The position numbers and the translations under genes are program-made. Positions 45,232 through 54,339 of a stretch of 64,000 bases of DNA are shown in pieces (position 1 is the first letter of the stretch; each line of letters starts with the position of its first letter). The notes beneath the pieces were generated by a model, which was given only the letters and a program-made list of their open reading frames with translations, made no database searches and had not been told where the DNA came from. The stretch comes from Nematocida parisii ERTm1 (Eukaryota > Microsporidia), in assembly GCF_000250985.1 (NCBI RefSeq), contig NW_013524646.1, positions 186,001-250,000 of the forward strand, given 5' to 3'.

Positions 45232-46569
45232 ATGATTGGTTCCTACATTACATATTTCGTGAGCGCTATTAATAATATTCCCCCTCGAATTACAAATGCA
45301 CAAAATAATTCTGTGCTCACTCCTAGGGACATACTCAGTGAGTCTTCTTCATATGCAGGACCTGTCAAAACAGGCATACCTGCAGTAAAAAAAACAATAG
45401 AGTTAAATATACATAGCATCACACACAGAACAGCTGGTTTTGTGGGTGTAAGTAAAACATGTGCACTGCTGAGTATTCCAATTATGTCTGGAATTATATC
45501 GTATAAACTCTCTCTATATTTTATGGCACTAAGCAGAACATTTGGTATAGATCACCATAAAAGAAGCAAAGAGAAGATACCAGAATCAATTGGATTGTCG
45601 TCCGCCATTTCCTTTGTGCTTTGTATATTTATTCTTTCTTCATTCTTTCCCAGCCACAAGGAGAGCCTTCTCATATTTTCCAATACAATCATTCTGAACA
45701 CTCTAATGGGGTATGTAGATGATACGGTGGATCTAAGCTGGTCTTGCAAACTGCTATTCCCAATTATTGCCACCTTTCCTTTGATTATAACGTACAGTGG
45801 AAGTACTTCAATGGTTGTTCCATTCTACGGTGTATATAACTTGGGAAATATTTTCTATGCATTGCTAATTTTACTGGGAATATACTTTACAAATGCTATT
45901 AATATTCTGAGTGGGATTAATGGAGTAGAGTGTGGTCAAATACTAGTAATTAGCAGTATGATGTGCGTTGATAGGTGTGCATTCCCAGATGACAAGAGTA
46001 CATTAAGCGCACTTCTCTGCCTATCACTATTTACATCTTCTTATGGATTATTTATGTGGAACAAGTATCCATCTAAATGCTTTGTTGGTGATGTATTCTG
46101 TTACTTCTCAGGATCAGCTCTTCTATGCATTGGGTTATTCGGAGGATTTATGAAAACTCTTTTCCTGTTTCTTATTCCACAGTTGTTTAATTTTGTGTTA
46201 AGTACGCCACAGATGTTTAAAATACTCCCATGCCCCAGACATCGAATGCCCTCTGTAAAGCATTTGGATGGGCCAGAAAGTATTACAGTTCTTGTTCCCT
46301 CAACCATGCAGTGCAAGAAGACTTACATTGCCACGGGATATTTGCGCCGGGCAATAGTAAGAGTATATAAATTCTTCAATCTTATATCATACACTGAAAA
46401 TGAAGAGACCATTGAAATCAGTAATTTTACTATTCTAAATGTTATTTTAGTATGGTGTGGCCCTATGCAAGAGAAAACTCTCTTTTTTATATATTCAGCT
46501 ATTCAGGCCGCAGTATGCACATTTGTTATACTAATTAAATTATACTTTGCCCCAAATGAGTCCGAGTAA
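45232..46569 (+). CDS. ALG7: UDP-GlcNAc:dolichyl-phosphate GlcNAc-1-phosphate transferase
   Basis: DPAGT1/Alg7 makes GlcNAc-PP-dolichol, the first step of lipid-linked oligosaccharide for N-glycosylation, at the ER membrane. The 445-residue product has about ten membrane segments and the family's loops: GIDHHKRSKEKIPESIGL (about 107-125), GYVDDTVDLSW with the Asp-Asp pair at about 163-164, NAINILSGINGVE (about 223-235), GDVFCYFSG (about 287-295) and CPRHRMP (about 337-343). Length and loop order match. Many microsporidia are reported to have lost most of the N-glycosylation pathway, so presence of this gene is worth noting. Confidence 0.87.
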   Translation: MIGSYITYFVSAINNIPPRITNAQNNSVLTPRDILSESSSYAGPVKTGIPAVKKTIELNIHSITHRTAGFVGVSKTCALLSIPIMSGIISYKLSLYFMALSRTFGIDHHKRSKEKIPESIGLSSAISFVLCIFILSSFFPSHKESLLIFSNTIILNTLMGYVDDTVDLSWSCKLLFPIIATFPLIITYSGSTSMVVPFYGVYNLGNIFYALLILLGIYFTNAINILSGINGVECGQILVISSMMCVDRCAFPDDKSTLSALLCLSLFTSSYGLFMWNKYPSKCFVGDVFCYFSGSALLCIGLFGGFMKTLFLFLIPQLFNFVLSTPQMFKILPCPRHRMPSVKHLDGPESITVLVPSTMQCKKTYIATGYLRRAIVRVYKFFNLISYTENEETIEISNFTILNVILVWCGPMQEKTLFFIYSAIQAAVCTFVILIKLYFAPNESE

Positions 46570-47276
46570 TCAGTACTAACTAAAAATACTTTAAGTTGTC
46601 TATAAAACAAGATTGAGCAACTGTGCAATAGATTTTAAGTCTAAAGCATATTCCTGCATGAAATTAATAAACACAGAATAGTTGTGTATTCTTAATAAAA
46701 CAGTTATATTTACACCAATTAACTACTATTTAAACCATTTGACACATTTATTGCAATTCGGGTTATACTTCAAATATTTAATCTATTTGTATTATAATTC
46801 TATTTTTATGACACATTTACTGTAAAATACTGCAGTGTTAAAGGTCTGCTTTTAATTTATATTCACTTAGAAAATATTAGCATTGCAATTGCAGTAGTAA
46901 TTTAGTCGAATTCTTTTTGGTTTAGTTTCGCATGTTTTTGCTATATTTTTATCATCTCTATCTATTTTGTTTTTACACTTCAATAAATGGCAGTATAACT
47001 ATCCCATTTAGACTTACATACTTCTAACTGGTTAGTTAATAAATTGCACAGCTTATATATGTCTCTGTGAAAACAAGTAACCAGTAGTAATAGAGCACTA
47101 TACCTCCACTGATCTCTTCTAGTTAGCCCACTGGTGTTTAATTGTCTTGTACTATCAGAAGAAAATATCAAATGCCAAACATCAAATATTAATTATATTT
47201 TATGGGGTAATCACTTTATCACTTTAATATATGCACTATAAATGATAGACAGATAATTTTTGTTTTTATTAAGCAA
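46570..47276. other. Spacer of 707 bp, no gene seen
   Basis: AT-rich; TCGGGTTA at 46758-46765. A reading frame on the minus strand near 46980-47171 begins only at TTG and was not accepted. Confidence 0.5.
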
Positions 47277-50108
47277 ATGCAAATTATACAAGATATATAC
47301 GTTATTCCTCTACAAATAATATTTCAACTAGCATTTCTTTCATATATAGTGCAGGGAATATTTCAAGAACATGAATTTAGACAATTTGAGTCAAATTTAG
47401 AATATAACAACGGAGCAGTGCTCAGAATAAATCCAGAAGGAGCACTGAATTTATTGCGCGGGCATATATTTAAGCTAAGAGGATTTATGCACAACAAGCG
47501 AAGTATGGATTTTCACGTATATATTAGATATACATTGAATGCAATCGAAAATAAGAAAGAGTTTATTTGTTCTTCTACAATTCTTTCATTTCATAGATTT
47601 GAATTTGGAGATTCTTTTTATATGGAAGAAAAAAAATATATATCCAGAATTCCCCAGAATGACCATAGTAAAAGTTATTTTACTTCATTAATTAGAATGT
47701 TTTCATCTATACTATATGATAATGCTTCTATAAAAACAAAAGGGCCTGATATTTCATTCACTGGATTCCTTCAAGAGAAAACTGTAGAGCCATTTTCATA
47801 TGACATATTAGCATCGCTTCTTCTTTTATCTGAAGGAATGCCACTTCCCATATGCATAGAAGGAGATCCAAGCAGCAAAAATCAGAAAAGAATAGTTCTA
47901 AAGAAAAAAAACATGCAAGATGAATACTTCTCTGTTAGCTTGGATATATCTGGTAGCAATGGAGAGAATCTATCCAATGCATATTATACTATAATTAGTG
48001 ATGTGTTTGATGTATTTACTACTAAGTGCAAAAAAAATAATTGTGTATACCATGCATCTTTAGACTCTTTAATTAACAGTATGCAGAGCTTTGAAGAAGG
48101 AGTATTTTTGGATAATGTTGGGTTTTTAATACAATCGTATCTCTATGAGTACTTAAGCGCAGACACAGCAATTCGGTTTTTTAATGCAGTGTACAACATA
48201 ATAAGTGAATATCTCCCAGAAAAAGGTATTTCTATTCTTAGCATACAGGAGACTGTGTATAAGAGAATATTTGAAAGACTTTTTATTTCTAAAGAATGTG
48301 CAAGTGATACCAGTTCATTTTCTTATTCTAAATTATTTGAGAACATAAATCTTACTTCAAGTAATTATAACTCTCACATACCATATACTATAGAGAATGA
48401 GACAGAGATAAACATATACAATGGACATAGTCCAGTAATATACTGGAAAAGCCATTTTAAAAAGCTATGCCCTTTCAGCAACATCAATGCTATATCCTAT
48501 AACTTACTTAGTCTATTCTGCTTCTTAATGTATGACCCTGATAAAGATGTGTATACCACTAACCACATAGCTTCAAAAACCAGCGATATTTTCAATTTCT
48601 TTTCTAATAACTATATGCCAGAATATCTATCCGAACTTGAAACAAAAAATGAATGGATGCAGATTATTTCTAATGTATTTAATGAGTGGAGTACGCTAAG
48701 CTGTATACAACCTCCATTAAATATTTTAAATATCCTATATATCATTTCTATTCTAACAGAAAATTACTCAAGTGAAAGGCATATTTTAGATAACTTTATG
48801 CATGACCTACATAATCCACTGATAAGTGCCAAAGATATTTATACTCGCATAGAAAAGTATACAGCCAAAAAAATTATTAGTCTTTGCCCGCCGTGGAATA
48901 AAGTGAATGTGCGCATAGAGTGGATGGAAAAGTGTAAAGAAACAAATGATAAGTTCAATCTTTTCGGGTCTATATATATAGAGTGCGTTAAAGGCAATGA
49001 TAGTGCTAATACTGGCATTAAAGACAAAAAATCGTCCTATTCAATTAATACACAAACAGAGACAAACTCTGTTTGGATATATACTATGCCACTGTATAAT
49101 CAGCCAGAAAAAAATCTATGCATAAGTACCTTTTTAAATCTAAAGATTCAATGCATTGACAATAACGACTCGTTTATAAAATATCTTCTTCTATACTACC
49201 TTGATGTAGAAGTCAGAAAGCTATATGAGATAAATACAGTTAATTCTCTGGCAAAGCATGAGATTAACAAATTTATGCAAAAAAAAGTACTACACTTAAA
49301 TAGGCTATTCCTATTAGATAAAATCCATGATAATACATATAAATGCAATTTAATCACATATATTTTTATGCACTGCATAGACAGTAAGATTCCTAGAACC
49401 CACATAATATTTAGATTTGTACTTAATATTCTAGGCAGCTGTTCTAAAGAAAAGCTAAATATTGTGCATAAAATGCTTGCAGGGCTAATATTCTATGATG
49501 GAGTAAACATATTCAGTAGACATAATAATAAAACTCTACTGTCTATGTATATACCAGAGCACAAGAATACACCCTTTAAAAATACTGCTTTTAATGTTTT
49601 ATCAAATGAATCGCTGAGAGCATCTATATTAAATTATGCGATGAGTCGATCCCCTAAAACACTCCTGCACTGTTTTAAAGTTATAGTGTGTGCATATTCT
49701 GATTCAAAAGTTCCTTTTAACGTATACAAATTATTTCATAAAAAAGAAGTGTTTGATTTTCTCACTCCGGGTGGAACCACTGAATACATTAAATTGTTTA
49801 GAACAATCAGTAAATCTTTAAATTCGAAAGAAACCGCTGCTTTAAACCGAACTTACTTTCACTGGTTTATTCTCGCATGTGAGATGAACACGCAAGCAAA
49901 CAATCTTATTATAATAACATACAAATTTATTAAAGGCCTAAACAAGCACGATTTCTTAGAAAAAGAACATTCTGAAAGGTACAAAAAGGCACTAACTGTT
50001 CTAAGCAAAATTAAAAATAATAATAAGATCACTACAAGCAGTGGAAGCCACAAAACTCCGGTTAATACGTCTAAAAAATCTAATTTTGTTTATTATTCAA
50101 TTGAGTGA
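47277..50108 (+). CDS. Large secreted or anchored protein of unknown family
   Basis: The 943-residue protein has an N-terminal hydrophobic segment (about residues 8-28, VIPLQIIFQLAFLSYIVQGIF) that suits a signal peptide or anchor. The body looks globular and helical with scattered Cys, no low complexity, and the block LLLLSEGMPLPICIEGD near residue 183. The C-terminus is basic and Ser/Asn-rich (KIKNNNKITTSSGSHKTPVN). I recognise no domain. Size, signal sequence and absence of relatives in known pathways resemble the large lineage-specific families of Nematocida; membership is a guess. The start follows TTTTTGTTTTTATTAAGCAA. Confidence 0.75.
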   Translation: MQIIQDIYVIPLQIIFQLAFLSYIVQGIFQEHEFRQFESNLEYNNGAVLRINPEGALNLLRGHIFKLRGFMHNKRSMDFHVYIRYTLNAIENKKEFICSSTILSFHRFEFGDSFYMEEKKYISRIPQNDHSKSYFTSLIRMFSSILYDNASIKTKGPDISFTGFLQEKTVEPFSYDILASLLLLSEGMPLPICIEGDPSSKNQKRIVLKKKNMQDEYFSVSLDISGSNGENLSNAYYTIISDVFDVFTTKCKKNNCVYHASLDSLINSMQSFEEGVFLDNVGFLIQSYLYEYLSADTAIRFFNAVYNIISEYLPEKGISILSIQETVYKRIFERLFISKECASDTSSFSYSKLFENINLTSSNYNSHIPYTIENETEINIYNGHSPVIYWKSHFKKLCPFSNINAISYNLLSLFCFLMYDPDKDVYTTNHIASKTSDIFNFFSNNYMPEYLSELETKNEWMQIISNVFNEWSTLSCIQPPLNILNILYIISILTENYSSERHILDNFMHDLHNPLISAKDIYTRIEKYTAKKIISLCPPWNKVNVRIEWMEKCKETNDKFNLFGSIYIECVKGNDSANTGIKDKKSSYSINTQTETNSVWIYTMPLYNQPEKNLCISTFLNLKIQCIDNNDSFIKYLLLYYLDVEVRKLYEINTVNSLAKHEINKFMQKKVLHLNRLFLLDKIHDNTYKCNLITYIFMHCIDSKIPRTHIIFRFVLNILGSCSKEKLNIVHKMLAGLIFYDGVNIFSRHNNKTLLSMYIPEHKNTPFKNTAFNVLSNESLRASILNYAMSRSPKTLLHCFKVIVCAYSDSKVPFNVYKLFHKKEVFDFLTPGGTTEYIKLFRTISKSLNSKETAALNRTYFHWFILACEMNTQANNLIIITYKFIKGLNKHDFLEKEHSERYKKALTVLSKIKNNNKITTSSGSHKTPVNTSKKSNFVYYSIE

Positions 50109-50520
50109 ATAAATTCATTAGAATTGTAAGTGAAACACCTGTATACCAAACACACAATAATCAATGAAAATAATACACGTTTGTTACTATGCAATTTTCC
50201 AAAATATGTCTCTCTACCTATGGAACTAATATTCTGTTGTCTTATACCCCTTGTTAATAGGTCTATTTTATTATTATACGTATATTTGGTGCACTTGTGC
50301 CATTATACAGTGTGTTTTATTGTATAGAAGCTTTTCAGAGAATAATTAGCAATGTTTACAGGCAACTTCAATGTTATTTATAAAAGATGGCGATTTTTGA
50401 CGTATTACTATGGAATGCATCAGTTAGACATTTTAGAACCTCATTGGGTCATTATACGGAGAAAGGGATTTAACGATGATTGGCTAGATAAAGTATAAAT
50501 ATAACCGAAAACTGTAAAGT
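50109..50520. other. Spacer, no gene seen
   Basis: This 412-bp spacer has no repeat or RNA gene noticed. A frame at 50130-50327 starts with GTG and reads as translated spacer. Confidence 0.5.
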
Positions 50521-51063
50521 ATGCATAACAATAATACTAACACCAACACTAATAGTACTACTAACACAAACAGCAACAGTAATAATAATACTAACACCTA
50601 TAGTGGCAGTAGTACTAACCCACACACTGATATGCACAGCTGCCATATGACTGGGAAAGACCACAAATCCTGCGACCACTCAGACAAAAAGTGTACTAAG
50701 TCTGATATGTGCCCAACAGAATATTGCAAAAATGGCATAGCAAACCCACAATTATCATCAAAAGGACAAATGAACTACAAAATGTGTCTTCCAACAGGAA
50801 TATCTCCAGAAGACGTAATAGTAAAAGAAGAAAAGAAAGGTAACAATGGAGAAATAAAAATATGCTACAAAAAAGAAAGCAAAATAGACAGAAATGACTT
50901 CAAACAATGCTGCCAGCAAGAAGGCGGCATTTGCTTTACAATTGATCCTAACCGAAAAATAAAATGCGCAAGAATAGAGAATGGAATGTTAGAAATTGAC
51001 TTAGAAGAAGGAGAGCCATCTAACAAAGAAATTACACTCTCTTTGCCGGATAAAAAGGAATAA
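50521..51063 (+). CDS. Hsp20/alpha-crystallin-like protein with Cys-rich insert and Asn/Thr-rich N-terminus
   Basis: Residues 1-33 are a run of Asn, Thr and Ser. Residues about 36-70 are Cys/His/Lys-rich (HSCHMTGKDHKSCDHSDKKCTKSDMCPTEYC). The remainder resembles an alpha-crystallin domain: MCLPTGISPEDVIVKEEKKG matches the LPG-x-x-PEDI-x-V-x start, IKICYKKES the following strand, and KCARIENGMLEIDLEEG the A-x-x-x-NG-x-L-x-I signature. Between these is a Cys cluster (FKQCCQQEGGICF). Hsp20 proteins are holdase chaperones. The eleven or so cysteines are unusual for the family and suggest metal or redox sensitivity, which is inference. Confidence 0.6.
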   Translation: MHNNNTNTNTNSTTNTNSNSNNNTNTYSGSSTNPHTDMHSCHMTGKDHKSCDHSDKKCTKSDMCPTEYCKNGIANPQLSSKGQMNYKMCLPTGISPEDVIVKEEKKGNNGEIKICYKKESKIDRNDFKQCCQQEGGICFTIDPNRKIKCARIENGMLEIDLEEGEPSNKEITLSLPDKKE

Positions 51064-51210
51064 ATTTTCTTGATTTATCAACTAGTTTTTACATATTCAT
51101 TGCTATTACACTCTTTTATATTTCTGTTTTTCTGTTTTTTAGTTATATTGAGTTATTAGGCAAAAGCCTTTCTATAATTCTGTTTATTCTCGGCTGTTTT
51201 TATTTTCTTT

Positions 51211-52260
51211 ATGAAAGTATTTGAATGCCAAATGGACGGAATGCGGTGTCTTGTTGCTGTGGATCGTAAGTACTTGAAAATATCGACAAAAGCAGAACTG
51301 CTCGGACTCGATGAAATCCTCTCAATTGATGTGGGGCACTTAGAGATCTCAATTACACTGAACAGTAAAAACACACATAAATTAACCCATCTTGACGAAG
51401 ATAATTTTAAAATGGTACAAGAGATAGTTAAAAGCCGTAGAATGATAAATAATGATGAAATATCTGATGCTATTAAGAAAAACATTCAGCTGCAAAATAC
51501 GTATAAGAATATTAATGAAAAAGAGCACAAAATATTCTACAGGATATTTGGAGAAATGCTTTTAAAAAATGTGAAAAGCCAAGGAATTTCTCAGATTGAG
51601 CAGCGGTCAAGCAGTGAGAAAGCTAAATTTCTTATGTCAAACAGAATCGTGATGAATGCATTTTTTAACTTAAACATCACATTCAGACTATTTGTAAACC
51701 ACTTTTATAATGGGTATCTTATGACGAGTGCATCTGAGAATGAGGTCGATGTAGAAATATTCCGGATTTTGAATAGGCCAATTAGTCTGATTGAGAGAGT
51801 TAATGTTCGATCCATGCTTCTTCTGGACACTCCTCCAGAGAAAAAGGAATTAGTTAAGGAAAAGCCAAAGCCTGCAAAAAAAGATCATCTTATAAACCCT
51901 GACTTAGTAAAGCTATTGAGTGAAACCACGCCCTCACTGCACACAGAAAATAATTTACAGAAAATCGATCCAATTGTCCTAACTCTTCCAAAATTTACTG
52001 TTTCTACAATCGCACCAATGAAGAGAGTGGGGGTCCCCGCAGACATTCTTCGCAGAATGAAAGAGATTTCCAAGCTTATATACAAAAACAAGTCGGCATC
52101 TGATGATTTAGAAGAAGTAAGTAACAATCTGCAGCAGTTTTTAAAGGATGAAATTAGACGCAAACTTCCTATTGATGAAGGAAATGCGGTAATTGCTGCA
52201 ATTGGTCGAATTATTCCATCGCGATTTCTTAACCATGTAAAGAACCAATCAAGCAAATGA
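51211..52260 (+). CDS. Possible TFIIH subunit Tfb1/p62-like protein
   Basis: The 349-residue protein has a beta-rich N-terminal third (about 1-75) that could be a PH-like fold, then a helical segment (about 95-160: NEKEHKIFYRIFGEMLLKN and following) that could be a BSD-type region, a Lys/Pro-rich linker near residue 215, and a helical C-terminus (ISKLIYKNKSASDDLEEVSNNLQQFLKDEIRRK). That order (PH, BSD, helical tail) is that of Tfb1/GTF2H1, but the BSD hallmark Phe-Trp pair is absent. I give this as a low-confidence idea; other PH-containing proteins are possible. Confidence 0.35.
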   Translation: MKVFECQMDGMRCLVAVDRKYLKISTKAELLGLDEILSIDVGHLEISITLNSKNTHKLTHLDEDNFKMVQEIVKSRRMINNDEISDAIKKNIQLQNTYKNINEKEHKIFYRIFGEMLLKNVKSQGISQIEQRSSSEKAKFLMSNRIVMNAFFNLNITFRLFVNHFYNGYLMTSASENEVDVEIFRILNRPISLIERVNVRSMLLLDTPPEKKELVKEKPKPAKKDHLINPDLVKLLSETTPSLHTENNLQKIDPIVLTLPKFTVSTIAPMKRVGVPADILRRMKEISKLIYKNKSASDDLEEVSNNLQQFLKDEIRRKLPIDEGNAVIAAIGRIIPSRFLNHVKNQSSK

Positions 52261-52300
52261 ATAAATTAAACATTTTATGGCCCCTGCTTAAATCAACATA

Positions 52301-52918
52301 ATGTATTTGAAAGAAACCAAAGTCTCTTTAGCAGTTGGAACTGTCTCACTACTAACTAGCGTCCGATTCTATTTTTGTGAAGAGTCTCATATGTACAGAT
52401 ACATACAAACGTGGCTTCCCTTTATATCTTGTGTTCTACATCTCATGCCATTTTTCCTTCCTTTCTTTATTTCTATGCCCTCCCGATTGAGAAGAATATT
52501 TAATGCGTCAATGTACATTATTTCCTGCCTTCTCAGTCTTATCGTATGTGGTGTTTTTATTTTCTGTAAAGATTTTAATGCTAAGTCTATTATAGCTGTC
52601 TTTGCTTACTTGGCATTCTCTCTTTTTGAGTCTACTCTTTATTTGGGCAAGTGGTACAACAGAAGCAAAAAACGAAGAGAACTAAGAAACAAGTCTTTAG
52701 TCAGAAGAAGATACGGGTCTGGCGATATACGAATGCCACCAATTGGTGTAAGTACAGAAACAAAGCATCTCCGAGCGAAATCTGACTTTATTTATAATGG
52801 AACTATCTATATTCGAAAGGGCGAGACAGTCGAACTTTTAAAAGTTATTGGGTCGTACTACTCTGTAAGAACATCCACCGGCGTGGAATATATCGTTCCA
52901 AAAGAAAACTTCTACTAG
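52301..52918 (+). CDS. Four-helix membrane protein with C-terminal SH3 domain (Sho1-like)
   Basis: The 205-residue product has four hydrophobic segments within about residues 8-112, then a basic linker (KKRRELRNKSLVRRRYG), then an SH3-type domain (about 154-205): LRAKSDFIYNGTIYIRKGETVELLKVIGSYYSVRT and ending EYIVPKENFY, which fits the A-x-x-[DY]F, KGE-x-v, and VP-x-N-[FY] landmarks. Fungal Sho1, the osmosensor of the HOG pathway, has exactly four N-terminal membrane helices plus a C-terminal SH3 domain, though it is longer (about 370). It starts 40 bp after the previous gene. Orthology is a proposal from architecture. Confidence 0.65.
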   Translation: MYLKETKVSLAVGTVSLLTSVRFYFCEESHMYRYIQTWLPFISCVLHLMPFFLPFFISMPSRLRRIFNASMYIISCLLSLIVCGVFIFCKDFNAKSIIAVFAYLAFSLFESTLYLGKWYNRSKKRRELRNKSLVRRRYGSGDIRMPPIGVSTETKHLRAKSDFIYNGTIYIRKGETVELLKVIGSYYSVRTSTGVEYIVPKENFY

Positions 52919-52940
52919 CCACCGCCTTTATTACATAAAT

Positions 52941-53297
52941 ATGAAAGAAATAAAAATGAAAATGACCACCCCAGGACCAGGCCGACAGCACACTCCGCTA
53001 AAAGACAAGACAAACACGCTCCACACAGAGAATGAAGCAAAACGAATCAGAGAAAAAGAAGCATTCCCACAACAAATCACAAATCCGAGTTTCATACAGT
53101 CCATAGAGGGCACTGATATACACAGCAGTCATAGGAATGAAAATGAACTGCAGAATAACAAAATTATCTCATGTAATACAGAAGAAATTGAGTATGCTTA
53201 TCCATATGAAGAGTATTTATTAGAGAATATTGAAGATATTCACAAAGAATCTGATCTGCTTCTTGAGGATATAATAAATCCTTATTTTCGGATATAG
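52941..53297 (+). CDS. Small disordered acidic protein of 118 residues
   Basis: Not recognised. Its N-terminus is basic and Pro/Thr-rich (TTPGPGRQHTPLKDKTNTL) and the C-terminus is acidic with Tyr/Leu/Ile (EEIEYAYPYEEYLLENIEDI). HTPLKDKTN resembles a destruction box (RxxLxxxxN) with His in place of Arg. The layout (basic disordered start with a degron-like motif, acidic end) is reminiscent of small regulators such as securin, but this is speculation. It starts 22 bp after the SH3 gene. Confidence 0.5.
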   Translation: MKEIKMKMTTPGPGRQHTPLKDKTNTLHTENEAKRIREKEAFPQQITNPSFIQSIEGTDIHSSHRNENELQNNKIISCNTEEIEYAYPYEEYLLENIEDIHKESDLLLEDIINPYFRI

Positions 53298-53489
53298 CCA
53301 AAAGTCAGAATAGGATTTTATTCAAATAAATGAACTGTATTATTAATTAGTCTGTATTGCATTTGGTATAGACTCATCCACACCACAGAGAATATTCCAC
53401 ATACCAAAAAATATTTCTTTAATTTTAATTCTGCATTTCACGCTGTGGCTCTAACACATGCTAATATACTGCGACTGTAAAATATTTTA

Positions 53490-53972
53490 ATGACTGTACA
53501 AATTATTCTTACAGTGCTATTAAGCCAAATTCCATTTATTGTGTATCTTATATATAGAAGAAATATTCTAGTGCACTGTTCAAACGGGAAGAGGCAAAGA
53601 AAGAGCACAAATGTTACCATTGATAGAAATAGACCTGTTAAGGGTGTATTAGTAGTGCGTAATGATTTAAAAATGGGAAAAGGTAAAATTGTATCACAGG
53701 CCATGCATGCGGCATACCAAGCAGCTACACAGGACAATCCATTAAACAGCATATGGAAGTACAATGGGTTTAAAAAAACTAGCCTGAAGGCAAATACAAA
53801 AGAAGAACTTGATGCAATAGTTGAACAAGTAGAAGCCCAGCACATCCCATATACATCAATTGTGGATGCGGGCAGAACGCAGGTAGAACCAAATACACAC
53901 ACTGTTACATTTATAGGCCCGTGGTATGAAGATGAAATAGATTTGATAACAGGAAATTTGAAACTTTTATAA
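53490..53972 (+). CDS. PTH2: Peptidyl-tRNA hydrolase 2 with N-terminal membrane anchor
   Basis: Pth2 frees stalled peptidyl-tRNAs. The 160-residue protein has an N-terminal hydrophobic segment (about residues 3-21) as in many eukaryotic Pth2, then the conserved domain: KGVLVVRNDLKMGKGKIVSQAMHAAY (about 50-75) and IVDAGRTQVEPNTHTVTFIGP (about 122-143). These are the family's defining blocks, including the DLKMGKGKI-x-x-Q segment and DAGRT. The start ATG at 53490 follows AAAATATTTTA. Confidence 0.92.
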   Translation: MTVQIILTVLLSQIPFIVYLIYRRNILVHCSNGKRQRKSTNVTIDRNRPVKGVLVVRNDLKMGKGKIVSQAMHAAYQAATQDNPLNSIWKYNGFKKTSLKANTKEELDAIVEQVEAQHIPYTSIVDAGRTQVEPNTHTVTFIGPWYEDEIDLITGNLKLL

Positions 53973-54339
53973 AGACTTTCTATAATCCATAATTTTAATT
54001 TTTACACTCTTACTTATTATTGTTTTATGAATACCCTGAAATAGCCCAAAACACTCTAAGAATACAGTTAAGAGAGCTTTAACAGATTCTGTTTCTGTTG
54101 CACCAGTTTCTATGTGTGTTTTACTAATTATTATAAATATATATGGTATGCTTTTCTTCTGTTTTGAGATATGCGTGTAATATTTTAATTGTATTGTTTT
54201 GCCGGCTTTTTAGCTGTTCTATTTACAAGTGCTATTCGTTTTTTTGGTAATTTCTTTAGTTTTCTTTATTTAAAGTGTTCATACACTGCTTTAAAAATAT
54301 AAATGTGTACGTTTTATTTATTTTATTTTTTAGCAAGAC
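53973..54339. other. Spacer, no gene seen
   Basis: This 367-bp AT-rich stretch precedes the Dph1 gene. It ends with TTTTATTTATTTTATTTTTTAG before the start codon, the usual T-rich leader. Confidence 0.5.

Noticed and set aside
46980-47171. Minus-strand frame of 63 codons in a spacer
   Set aside because: It begins with TTG, contains no ATG, and has no leader or recognisable domain.
40821-47276. tRNA or rRNA genes in the longer spacers
   Set aside because: I looked for box A/B-like pairs with foldable cloverleaf arms and for conserved rRNA blocks and saw none; a covariance-model scan would settle it.
50130-50327. Plus-strand frame of 65 codons after the 943-residue gene
   Set aside because: It starts with GTG; composition looks like translated AT-rich spacer.
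54301-54339. Possible intron 3' end (T-rich tract ending TTTTTTAG) before Dph1
   Set aside because: No matching 5' splice site or upstream exon with a coherent frame; the same T-rich leader occurs at unspliced genes.
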